From: Acidimicrobiales bacterium
GTDB taxonomy: Bacteria; Actinomycetota; Acidimicrobiia; Acidimicrobiales; Palsa-688
Direction: 5' to 3'
Assembly: GCA_036378675.1 (NCBI GenBank)
Contig: DASUWA010000046.1
Coordinates: 1 to 64,000 of the forward strand
Length of the DNA stretch: 64,000 nucleotides
Below the pieces are notes generated by a model, which was not told the DNA's origin, did no database searches, and saw only the letters and a program-made list of their open reading frames with translations. Position numbers and translations under genes: made by a program. This document shows positions 18,601 to 25,050 of the stretch, piece by piece; position 1 is the stretch's first letter, and every line of letters starts with the position of its first letter.

Positions 18601-18648
18601 TTCGAGCTCGTGAGCCTGCGTTTCTCCGCAGCCGGGGTTCCCGGCTGA
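15607..18648 (+). CDS. Alpha-mannosidase, glycoside hydrolase family 38
   Basis: 1013 residues from GTG 15607, a normal GH38 length; earlier in-frame codons overlap the preceding gene. The zinc-binding catalytic region is clear: GHAHIDSAWLWPVRE, then WEPVGGMWVESDSNVPSGES, and WIPDVFGYSAALPQ, whose Asp is the expected nucleophile. The C-terminal beta-domains end in FELVSLRFSA. There is no signal peptide, so it is probably cytosolic. Cytosolic GH38 enzymes trim alpha-mannosides from glycans or mannosylated lipids. It is convergent with the thiolase operon, 14 bp away. Confidence 0.92.
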   Translation: MDVTAVERIRRDVVAPAIYARRTPMEVAALHLHSEPIAVSEALRRGFAPFNVGDRWGGMWDTTWFRFRASVPSGWENPVALIHLGGSEVVGFSAEGLVHDEEGRPFQGVHHRHREIVLANRTKGGEVLLYVEAAANPIPRWDLKDWSEMGPDYGGPPLYVLQEADVADADRNVEALHTDMGVLLQLAKADAVPVARREEVLAALVRACSELDPDDVAGSVGGARDALLPASSERSSCSHRVVAVGHAHIDSAWLWPVRETKRKCARTFSNQLRLLERYPEHHFVCSQAAQYKWMKDGYPEIYAQIKDQVGKGRWEPVGGMWVESDSNVPSGESLVRQLVFGKRFFRDEFEVESHELWIPDVFGYSAALPQIASQAGMSAIITQKMSWNDTNRFPHSTFWWEGHDGTRILAHFPPANTYNGEFTVRELLASRDNDLDRQRFDSSLYPFGYGDGGGGPTATMLQRAARTGDLEGLPRVSIGSVADFQDSVDTSHLATWVGELYLEAHRGTLTTHADVKVGNRRGEEALRAAEMWSVAAGVHRDEELELAWKLLLFNQFHDIIPGSSIAWVYEDARADYAELNRVTGEVIEEAHRQIVPTSDGWVGFNPSSYDRVELVDCDGTAAVARVPGCGWAAVNPAAADDVSDVLAKSGFGRARAGDGWIENAFLRVTWDSYGLLTSIWDRKAEREVLEEGERGNVFQIHEDHPRAFDAWDVDRDYLESKTDLTCTESVEVVELGPLRGAVRVVRRFGDSTISQTMSLVAGSRRVEFHTEVDWHENHRFLKVAFPVAVRSNRATYEIQHGHIERATVENTSWDAARFEVCAHRWADLSEPGYGVALINDSKYGYDIRGNVMRLSLLRAPGYPDPRADRGTHRFGYALLPHAGDLRDAGVVEEAEWFNLPLTLRRGAADGDGRLVETDRRGVSVEAVKWADDGNGIIVRICEVHGSRGPVQIRLNLPHGPVWRTDLLEHNERRVESAGERGAGGSGAGGSAVLLRLRPFELVSLRFSAAGVPG

Positions 18649-18662
18649 GCAGTTTCGCAGCT

Positions 18663-19814
18663 CTAGTTCGGCGGTTGGTCCCTCAGCACTCCCATGGCGA
18701 AGTACTGCGCCGCCCCGCCGTAAGCCTGCGCAAGTGCCGTGCGCACGTTGTCGACCTGGTGCTCGCCGGCGAGACCACGGACCTGCAGAGCCGCCTCGGC
18801 GAAGCGGACCATGCCGGACGCGCCGATCGCGTTGGTCGACAGGACCCCGCCTGACGGGTTGACGGGGAACGAACCCCCGAGGTCGGTGTCTCCGCTGTCG
18901 ACCATCTTCCAGCCCTCGCCGGGGCCAGCGATGTCGTGGCCCTCGAGCCACATCGGCTCGTACCAGCTGAACGGAACGTAGAGCTCGGCCATGTCGATCT
19001 GGCTGCGCGGGTCGGTGATGCCGGCTTGGCGGTAGACGTCGTGCGCGCACTCGACACCTGCCTGAGGGCGGACCGGATTGCGGCCCGGAAACTGCCCGAG
19101 CTCGCTTCGCACCGACAGCGCGTGTATCCACGCCGGCTTTCGGGGGGCGCGCCGTGCGCCTGCCTCGTTGGTCAGGATGACCGCGCACGCTCCGTCGGAT
19201 GAGGGGCACGACTCCTGGAACCGGATCGGGTCCCAGAGCATCGGTGATTCCTTGACCTGTTCGAGGGTGAGGTCGGGCATCTTCAGGTGGGCGTAGGGAT
19301 TCTTCGCCGCATTACGCCGGTCCTTCACCGCGACCATCCAGCCGATGTACTCCGGGGCACCCGACTCGTAGATATACGCGCGCATCCACGGCGCGAACGC
19401 GCCGCCGGCGCCGATGCCGCCGGATCGTCCGCCCGCAAGGCCCCACTGGGCGTTGCCCTCGGACTGCTTCTCCCACGACACCGCCAGGACGGTGCCGTGT
19501 ATGCCGGTGATGACGTGGTGGGCGCCGACGATGAACGTCGATCCGCCGACCGAGCCGGCTGTGTGGACCCTGAGCAGCGGCTTCCCCGTCGCGCCGATCG
19601 CGGCGGCGAGGAACAGCTCCGGCATGACGATGCCTTCGAAGGCGTCGGGAGCCTTGCCGATTACGACCGCGTCGATGTCCTTCAGGCTGAGCTCGGCGTC
19701 GGCGAGGGCCCGGTCGATCGCCTCCCGCAATAGGCCGGCTATCGATACGTCGTCGCGGCGCTTCTTGAAGTTGGTCTGACCGATCCCGATTACCGCGCAA
19801 CGTTCCGCCATCAC
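18663..19814 (-). CDS. Thiolase-fold protein B (Ltp3-like) lacking the nucleophilic Cys
   Basis: 383 residues; the tandem GTG-ATG start overlaps the stop of the upstream gene. It has the SCP2-type thiolase fold: VIGIGQTNFKK at the N-terminus and FPVNPSGGVLSTNAIGASG near the C-terminus. Where thiolases carry the nucleophile (NNNCATGS) this protein has VHTAGSVGGST, so Cys is replaced by Gly. The GHP histidine and the last active-site Cys are also absent (AQAYGGAAQYFAMG). Thiolytic cleavage is therefore unlikely. Aldolase or scaffold chemistry, as for Ltp2 with DUF35 partners, fits better. Size and position match M. tuberculosis Ltp3 (Rv3523), from memory. Confidence 0.82.
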   Translation of the reverse strand: MMAERCAVIGIGQTNFKKRRDDVSIAGLLREAIDRALADAELSLKDIDAVVIGKAPDAFEGIVMPELFLAAAIGATGKPLLRVHTAGSVGGSTFIVGAHHVITGIHGTVLAVSWEKQSEGNAQWGLAGGRSGGIGAGGAFAPWMRAYIYESGAPEYIGWMVAVKDRRNAAKNPYAHLKMPDLTLEQVKESPMLWDPIRFQESCPSSDGACAVILTNEAGARRAPRKPAWIHALSVRSELGQFPGRNPVRPQAGVECAHDVYRQAGITDPRSQIDMAELYVPFSWYEPMWLEGHDIAGPGEGWKMVDSGDTDLGGSFPVNPSGGVLSTNAIGASGMVRFAEAALQVRGLAGEHQVDNVRTALAQAYGGAAQYFAMGVLRDQPPN

Positions 19815-20869
19815 TTTCCCTCCAGGACACAGACCAGATTGTGTTGCAGCAAGGGCCCCCCGGTGGCGTGGGCGAGGGCCCTGCGCGCGGAGCCGTTCAT
19901 GATTCTCGCGGCCGCTTCGACGATGCGGACCAGCCCGACGGCCATCACCGGGTTGCCGGCGAGCGGACCGCCCGATGGGTTGATGTTGGACCCCGCATCG
20001 AGGCCGAGAGCGTCGCGGATCACGATCTCTTGCGGGCTGAACGTGGAGGACACCTCGACAACATCTAGCGGTCCTCCGTCGTATCCCGCCTTCCGTGCGG
20101 CGAGGGTCGTTGACGTCGACGACGTGATGTCACGCAGTCCCGGGAGATGCGGTTCGATCCGGTGGTCGATACCCGTTATCCACGCCGGCCTTTCGGCAAG
20201 CTGTCGGGCGCGATCGGCGCGGGCCAGGACTACTGCAACCGCCCCGTCCGAGATCGGCGGCAGGTCATGCTTGCGCAGGGGAGCGCGGTAGTAGGGCTCT
20301 GCGAGCAGCTTGTCCACGTCGACGTCGCCGGACAGCTGGGCGTTCGGGTTGGACTTGGCGTTGTGACGGCTCGTAGCCACTACCTCGGCGAAATCCCGCT
20401 CGGTCGCCTTGCCCGCGTCGAGGACGGCTCGCGCCTGGATGCCGGCCAGCGAGACCGGGTCGAGTCCGAGCGGGGAGAGGTAGTACGGATCGAGTTGCTG
20501 CGCCCACACCTCGGCCGGGTTCGAGGGAGACGACTTGCCGGATCCGAACGCGAGTGCGACGTCTATGTCGCCTTCGAGCAACCGCAGCCAGGCCTCGTAC
20601 ATGGCCCAGGCACCGTCGGCTTCCACGTGGGACTCGGAGATGGGTGGCCAAGCACCAGCGGCTTCGAGATTGGAGACGAACGCGAAGGGTCCGCCGGTCA
20701 GGTAGTCGCAGCTGCCTGCGCAGGTGAACCCGATCTCCCGACGGTCGATGCCGGCCATCGAGATGGCGGCCGTGACAGTGGGGACGAGAAGCTGCACCTC
20801 GCTTTCGTCTGCGTCGCGAACAGACGGCGTTTGGGCGTAACCGACGATGGCGATGTCTGAACCCGGCAT
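19811..20869 (-). CDS. Thiolase-fold protein A (Ltp4-like) lacking the nucleophilic Cys
   Basis: 352 residues from ATG 20869, overlapping the upstream DUF35 gene by one base and the next gene by four. It is SCP2-thiolase-like: AIVGYAQTP start, INPSGGPLAGNPVMAVG in the C-terminal half. The nucleophile loop reads SHVEADGAWAMYEA, so Cys is missing; GHP has become GNP and the C-terminal loop is HATGGPLLQHN. Together with its neighbour it could form a heteromeric thiolase-fold pair binding the DUF35 subunits. It is almost the length recalled for M. tuberculosis Ltp4 (Rv3522, 354 residues), in the same order. Confidence 0.82.
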   Translation of the reverse strand: MPGSDIAIVGYAQTPSVRDADESEVQLLVPTVTAAISMAGIDRREIGFTCAGSCDYLTGGPFAFVSNLEAAGAWPPISESHVEADGAWAMYEAWLRLLEGDIDVALAFGSGKSSPSNPAEVWAQQLDPYYLSPLGLDPVSLAGIQARAVLDAGKATERDFAEVVATSRHNAKSNPNAQLSGDVDVDKLLAEPYYRAPLRKHDLPPISDGAVAVVLARADRARQLAERPAWITGIDHRIEPHLPGLRDITSSTSTTLAARKAGYDGGPLDVVEVSSTFSPQEIVIRDALGLDAGSNINPSGGPLAGNPVMAVGLVRIVEAAARIMNGSARRALAHATGGPLLQHNLVCVLEGK

Positions 20870-21432
20870 CAGAAGATGTGCTCCTTGTAAACGGCTTCGG
20901 TGGCGTCCGGTTCACCCGTTGGCTCGAATGCTTCCACGACGCCCGCGATGCCCCCCCAACCGCGATTGGAGATGCCCTCCGCGGTCCGCTCCTCGCGCGG
21001 CTTCCACACCGCCTTCACCCTCAAACCCATGCGGATCTCCTCGTGGGGGATGCCGACGATGTCCTGGCCGCCGAGCGGAGTGTCCGCACCGTCGAGGAGG
21101 ACCGACGCGTACACGAACGGCTCGGTCGCCTTCTGCCCGTAGTAGGCGACGGGCGTGATGATCGTGAATCCGGTGACCGTGCCCCGATCGACGATCTCCA
21201 CCTCGTCCTCGTCGCCAGTGGCGACGACGCAGAGCGGGCAGTAGCCCTTTCCAGGGACGTAGACCCGCCCGCAGCTTGGGCATTTGTGCCCGATGATCCT
21301 GGCCTCGAGAAGGTTGTCGACGAACCGGTTCAGATTCGGGGTGAGGCGCTCGTGGTAGGTGAGGGAGACGAGATGCTCCATCACCAGGTCCTCCTTGGGC
21401 GCGCCTTCGGCGGAAGTCTTGGTGTCGCTCAT
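20869..21432 (-). CDS. DUF35 zinc-ribbon/OB-fold protein
   Basis: 187 residues from ATG 21432, which forms an ATGA overlap with the upstream stop; this decides the start over 21450. It has the rubredoxin-like zinc site CPSCGRVYVPGKGYCPLC followed by an OB-fold (GTVTGFTIITPVAYYGQK, ADTPLGGQDIVGIP). DUF35 proteins bind acyl-CoA and partner thiolase-fold proteins; in steroid side-chain degradation a DUF35 domain is needed by the aldolase Ltp2. The adjacent thiolase-fold genes make the same partnership likely here. Confidence 0.85.
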   Translation of the reverse strand: MSDTKTSAEGAPKEDLVMEHLVSLTYHERLTPNLNRFVDNLLEARIIGHKCPSCGRVYVPGKGYCPLCVVATGDEDEVEIVDRGTVTGFTIITPVAYYGQKATEPFVYASVLLDGADTPLGGQDIVGIPHEEIRMGLRVKAVWKPREERTAEGISNRGWGGIAGVVEAFEPTGEPDATEAVYKEHIF

Positions 21433-21869
21433 GACTTGGCAGGCTCCCATGACAGGTCGGTGATCAGGCCGTGAGGCTCTTCGCTGAAACGGGCTTGAAC
21501 CCGCATGCCCGTCGCCATCGCATCGATCGATCCCGCATCAACCGGTGACGCGAGAGCCGTATCGGCGCCGTCCGGTTTCACAAGCGCAAACGCAAATGGG
21601 CGCTGAATCGGGTGCTTCGGGCTCGGGTCGTCGACCCAGGTCCAAGCTTCGACGGTTCCCCCGGGTCCCACGGGCACCAAGTCGGGACCCAAAGCGTCCC
21701 CGGTATCAGGGTCGTACTCGACCGGCGGGACAAGCACCCGCCCATCCGACGACTTGATTCCCAGAAGCTTCCCCTTCCGAAGTCCCAAAAGGAAAGGTCC
21801 CATCACTGGCCCGAGAGTCCGGCTGTAGGGGAACTCGAGCTTGGTTTCAGTGGTTCTTAGCTCGGTCAC
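21429..21869 (-). CDS. DUF35-type OB-fold protein without zinc cysteines
   Basis: About 146 residues if started at GTG 21869 (VTELRTTETK); an ATG at 21887 is in frame but lies inside the operator-like palindrome. It keeps the DUF35 outline (FLLGLRKGKLLGIKSSDGRVLVPP, then GPGGTVEAWTWV and FAFALVKPDGADTAL) but the usual CxxC pairs are replaced by KSSDGR. It therefore looks like a zinc-less paralogue of the next gene. In M. tuberculosis the corresponding Rv3521 is one longer protein (about 303 residues, from memory), so the two DUF35 genes here may correspond to its two halves. Confidence 0.75.
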   Translation of the reverse strand: MTELRTTETKLEFPYSRTLGPVMGPFLLGLRKGKLLGIKSSDGRVLVPPVEYDPDTGDALGPDLVPVGPGGTVEAWTWVDDPSPKHPIQRPFAFALVKPDGADTALASPVDAGSIDAMATGMRVQARFSEEPHGLITDLSWEPAKS

Positions 21870-21877
21870 CCTAAAAT

Positions 21878-21891
21878 CAGAACACATTCTA
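21878..21891. promoter_or_regulatory. KstR-like operator, degenerate, between DUF35 operon and LLM gene
   Basis: CAGAACACATTCTA on the plus strand, TAGAATGTGTTCTG on the minus. Compared with the KstR consensus tnnAACnnGTTnnA it departs at two of the eight fixed bases. It contains a TAGAAT -10-like hexamer on the minus strand about 10 nt upstream of the GTG at 21869. It lies between two divergent genes whose M. tuberculosis counterparts share a KstR site. Weakest of the three sites. Confidence 0.5.
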
Positions 21892-21934
21892 GTTCTAGGG
21901 GCAAGGTAGCCCGCGGGTCACTATGGTGTGCCGC

Positions 21935-22972
21935 ATGAAGCTCGGCTTGCAGCTCGGTTACTGGCAGGCACAACCCCCATCCAACGCGCTGGAGCGGGTT
22001 ATCGAGGCGGAGAAGCTGGGCTTCGACATCGTTTTCACAGCGGAGGCTTGGGGTTCCGACGCGTTCAGCCCCCTGGCGTGGTGGGGTGCGTCTACCTCGA
22101 GGATCCGGCTCGGGACGTCGATCGTTCAGATATCGGCGCGGACGCCGACGTCCACCGCCATGCACGCTCTGACCATCGATCACCTGTCGGGGGGCCGCTT
22201 GACACTTGGACTCGGGTTGTCGGGCCCTCAGGTGGTCGAGGGGTGGTACGGGCAGCCTTTTTCCAAACCTCTCGCGCGTACTCGGGAGTACGTCGACATA
22301 ATCCGCCAGGTGCTGGCGAGGGAAGCGCCGGTCAGCAGCCCCGGGCCGCATTTCCCGCTTCCTTACGCCGGCCCCGGATCCTTGGGTCTGGGCAAGCCGC
22401 TCAAGCCCATCACCCACCCGCTTCGTCCGGACGTACCGATCCTCCTTGGGGCTGAGGGTCCGAAGAACGTCGCATTGACGGCTGAGATCGGCGACGGCTG
22501 GCTGCCGATCTACTACTCCCCGAAAGTCGGCGACATGTACCGGTCCTGGCTGGGCGAGGGTTTCGCCCGGCCTGGAGCGCGCCGCAAGCCCGAAGAATTC
22601 GAGATCGCGAGCAATTGCTCGGTGGTGGTGACCGACGAGCGCGACAAGGTGCTCGAGTCGATGAAGCCCATACTCGGGTTCTACATCGGGGGCATGGGGG
22701 CCAAGGAGATGAACTTCCACAAGAACGTGTTCGGTCGGATGGGCTACGAGAAGGAAGCCGACCAGATCCAGGATCTCTTCTTCGAAGGCAAGCGCCATGA
22801 GGCGATCGCCGCGGTGCCTCTCCAGATGGTGGCTGACATCTCCCTGGTCGGAACCAAGGAGCAGATCAGGGACGAGCTTCAGACATGGGAGGAAGCCGGT
22901 GTCACCACGCTGGTCGTCGGTCCTCAGAACCTCGAGGACATGCGGACCATCGCCGAGGTCATCCTCGGCTGA
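21935..22972 (+). CDS. LLM-class F420-dependent oxidoreductase (Rv3520c-like)
   Basis: 345 residues from ATG 21935 (MKLGLQLGYW). It shows the luciferase-like TIM-barrel features: AEKLGFDIVFTAEAWGSDAFSPL, RIRLGTSIVQISARTP and LSGGRLTLGLGLSGPQVVEGWYG. Such enzymes bind F420 or FMN; the presence of fbiC in the window and the actinobacterial subgroup favour F420. Size and divergent placement match M. tuberculosis Rv3520c (about 347 residues, from memory), a KstR-regulated gene of unknown reaction. It ends 14 bp inside the convergent tetR gene. Confidence 0.87.
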   Translation: MKLGLQLGYWQAQPPSNALERVIEAEKLGFDIVFTAEAWGSDAFSPLAWWGASTSRIRLGTSIVQISARTPTSTAMHALTIDHLSGGRLTLGLGLSGPQVVEGWYGQPFSKPLARTREYVDIIRQVLAREAPVSSPGPHFPLPYAGPGSLGLGKPLKPITHPLRPDVPILLGAEGPKNVALTAEIGDGWLPIYYSPKVGDMYRSWLGEGFARPGARRKPEEFEIASNCSVVVTDERDKVLESMKPILGFYIGGMGAKEMNFHKNVFGRMGYEKEADQIQDLFFEGKRHEAIAAVPLQMVADISLVGTKEQIRDELQTWEEAGVTTLVVGPQNLEDMRTIAEVILG

Positions 22973-23591
22973 CTTCGCCGCCGAGGAGCAGCCTGGCCGC
23001 CCGTTCCAACTCATTCCCGACGCTCGAGATCGGCGCCTGGCCGTTGGCCCAGATCATCAACGCCGAGTTCCACACGTGGCTTAGGACCGCGATGACTCCT
23101 TCGAGCTGATCGGGGGACAGGTCGTCGAGAATCGGTGCGGATATCGACTTGATCTGGCCGCGCACCTTCGCGGCTGCGGCCGCGACACCCGGGTCGGGGC
23201 TGCTCAGGGCGCGGACGAGCGCCTCTGCGAGCAACGGGCGTCGTTCGATCGCCCGGGATGCTCTGCGGAGGACGTCGACGAGCCTCTCCTCGGGAGAGTC
23301 ACCGCGTGCAGGCACCCGGGCGAGCCTCGCCTCGAGCTGTGCCGTCCACTCGGAGATCGCCGCAGATATCAGGTGGTCCTTCGACTCGAAGTATCGGTAC
23401 ACGGTCGCCAGCGCGACATCGGAGCGCTCGGCTACCTCTCTCATGTGAACGGCGTCGTAGCCGCCCTCGGTCCCGAGCTCGATCGCGGTCTCGACTATCC
23501 GTTGGCGGCGCGCAACGGACTTCGGCGACAATGGCGAGCCGTCGACCGCTGTCAGCGTGGTGTCTTCGAGGGCGGTCGCCTCGCTCATCAT
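22959..23591 (-). CDS. TetR-family regulator, KstR-like
   Basis: 210 residues with a tandem ATG-ATG start. The HTH region (about residues 38-75) reads AVHMREVAERSDVALATVYRYFESKDHLI, very close to what I recall of KstR (QMRAVAERADVAVGTLYRYFPSK). The C-terminal half also follows KstR: ERRPLLAEALVRAL, then LSHVWNSALMIWANGQ and AARLLLGGE. KstR represses cholesterol-catabolism genes and is released by a CoA thioester of a sterol metabolite. The gene lies 4 bp downstream of the P450 gene, whose promoter carries a KstR-type palindrome, so autoregulation is likely. Target and ligand are inferred. Confidence 0.82.
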   Translation of the reverse strand: MMSEATALEDTTLTAVDGSPLSPKSVARRQRIVETAIELGTEGGYDAVHMREVAERSDVALATVYRYFESKDHLISAAISEWTAQLEARLARVPARGDSPEERLVDVLRRASRAIERRPLLAEALVRALSSPDPGVAAAAAKVRGQIKSISAPILDDLSPDQLEGVIAVLSHVWNSALMIWANGQAPISSVGNELERAARLLLGGEVSRG

Positions 23592-23595
23592 CGTG

Positions 23596-24840
23596 TCAGG
23601 CGGCGACCAGACTCACCGGCAGGTGCTTGATGCCGCCGATGAAGTTCGACCGCAGCCGCGACGGTGTACCGACGGCCTCTACCGACCGGACCCTTGATGT
23701 CAGCTCCTCGAACAGGAGCTTGATTTCCATCCGGGCCAGATTCGCCCCGAGGCAGTGGTGGGGACCTCCGCCTCCGAAAGCGATGTGATCGTTGGGCTGC
23801 CTGGCGATGTCGAAGGAGAACGGATCGGAGAACACGTCCTCGTCTCTATTGGCGGACACGTACCAGATGCCAACCTTCTCGCCCGCTTTCAGCTGGTGTC
23901 CCTTGTAGTCGAGGTCGGCGGTCACGTTCCGCCTGAAGTACATCACCGGGGATGCCCAACGGAGGATCTCCTCGACCGCTGTGTCGATCAGCTCCGGCTT
24001 GGCTTGGAGCAGCGCGTACTGCTCCGGATTTTCAAGGAAAGCGTTCATCCCATGGGAGATGGCGTTGCGGGTGGTCTCGTTTCCCGCGACCGCAAGCAGC
24101 AGGAAGAAGAGGTTGAAGTCCAGCGCGCTGAGTTGGTCGCCATCGACGTCCGCCGACAGGAGCTTGGTGATGATGTCTTCGCGCGGCTCCTCCCGGCGCC
24201 GGTCGGCGAGCTGCTGCGCGTACATGAACATCTCGATCTGGGCCTCTTGAACCTTCTCCTGGGAGACGGCGTACTCAGGGTCCTCGCTGCCGATCATCCG
24301 GTTCGACCAGTCGAAGACCTTGTGCCGTTCTTCGAGCGGTACCCCCATCAGCTCCGCGATCACCTGCAGGGGAAGCTCCGAGGCAACGTCGACGACGAAG
24401 TCGACCTCACCACGCTTTATCGCGTCCTCCACAATCCTTGCCGTCATATCCCGGATGTGAGGCTCCAACATCCCGATCATCTTCGGGGTGAACCCACGGT
24501 TGACCAGCCGGCGGTACCGGGTGTGGGCCGGCGGATCCATTGTCAGCATCAGGTTCCCGCCCTCGCCTACCCACTCCGCTTCGACCTCTGGTTCCTCGAG
24601 CCCGACCACGCCCCCGCGGGCCTGTTCCGACGAGAAGTGCTTGGCATCCCTGCCGATGGCGACGACGTCGTCGTACTTGGTGAAGACCCAGAAGCCGGGG
24701 CCAGCCGGCTCGGGGTGGCGGAAGATCGGAGCGTTCGCACGCAGGTGGGTGAACCATTCATGCGGGATGCCTTCGGTGAAGCGATCCCGGTCGAGCAGGT
24801 TGATCTCCGCCATGAGTTCGGTCGTGCGCACATCGGCCAT
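23596..24840 (-). CDS. Cytochrome P450 (CYP125/124/142-like, putative steroid or branched-lipid hydroxylase)
   Basis: 414 residues from ATG 24840, preceded by GGGGAGGGA, which fixes the start. It has the I-helix oxygen-binding AGNETTRN, the ExxR helix EEILRW, FRRNV and the haem loop FGGGGPHHCLGANLAR with Cys363 as thiolate ligand. The C-terminal SRLRSNFIGGIKHLPV resembles CYP125/CYP124 tails. Mycobacterial relatives hydroxylate the terminal carbon of cholesterol or methyl-branched lipids. A KstR-like operator lies 23-36 nt upstream, and tetR follows in the same operon. The exact substrate is inferred. Confidence 0.88.
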   Translation of the reverse strand: MADVRTTELMAEINLLDRDRFTEGIPHEWFTHLRANAPIFRHPEPAGPGFWVFTKYDDVVAIGRDAKHFSSEQARGGVVGLEEPEVEAEWVGEGGNLMLTMDPPAHTRYRRLVNRGFTPKMIGMLEPHIRDMTARIVEDAIKRGEVDFVVDVASELPLQVIAELMGVPLEERHKVFDWSNRMIGSEDPEYAVSQEKVQEAQIEMFMYAQQLADRRREEPREDIITKLLSADVDGDQLSALDFNLFFLLLAVAGNETTRNAISHGMNAFLENPEQYALLQAKPELIDTAVEEILRWASPVMYFRRNVTADLDYKGHQLKAGEKVGIWYVSANRDEDVFSDPFSFDIARQPNDHIAFGGGGPHHCLGANLARMEIKLLFEELTSRVRSVEAVGTPSRLRSNFIGGIKHLPVSLVAA

Positions 24841-24862
24841 TGGATCCCTCCCCAGACGTAGC

Positions 24863-24876
24863 TGGAACGCGTTCTG
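24863..24876. promoter_or_regulatory. KstR-like operator upstream of the P450-tetR operon
   Basis: TGGAACGCGTTCTG; matches tnnAACnnGTTnnA at seven of eight fixed bases (final A is G). The core GGAACGCGTTC is near-perfectly palindromic. It sits 23 nt upstream of the P450 start codon, where a repressor would block the promoter. It is also 175 bp upstream of the divergent ABC-transporter gene, so effects on that operon are possible. Confidence 0.7.
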
Positions 24877-25050
24877 ATTCATACCATCGCGTTTCCGCTG
24901 GCACAACCTCGGGATTGTTCCGCTGAGCGGCACCCGGGGGTGGAAAAGGAGGTTTGTAGCGAGTAGCGAAGAAGAGACCAAAGAGACCAAAAGGACGTTT
25001 TGGCCGCGTCCTCGCGGCAATTGGCATCGCTAACCGTCCGGGGGGACTCC

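Noticed and set aside
21866-23014. 382-codon minus-strand frame across the LLM gene
   Set aside because: Exactly antisense to a clear LLM oxidoreductase; Arg/His/Pro-rich, no family.
24841-25020. N-terminal extension of the P450 frame
   Set aside because: The strong ribosome binding site and the conserved P450 N-terminus begin at ATG 24840; the extension covers the operator.
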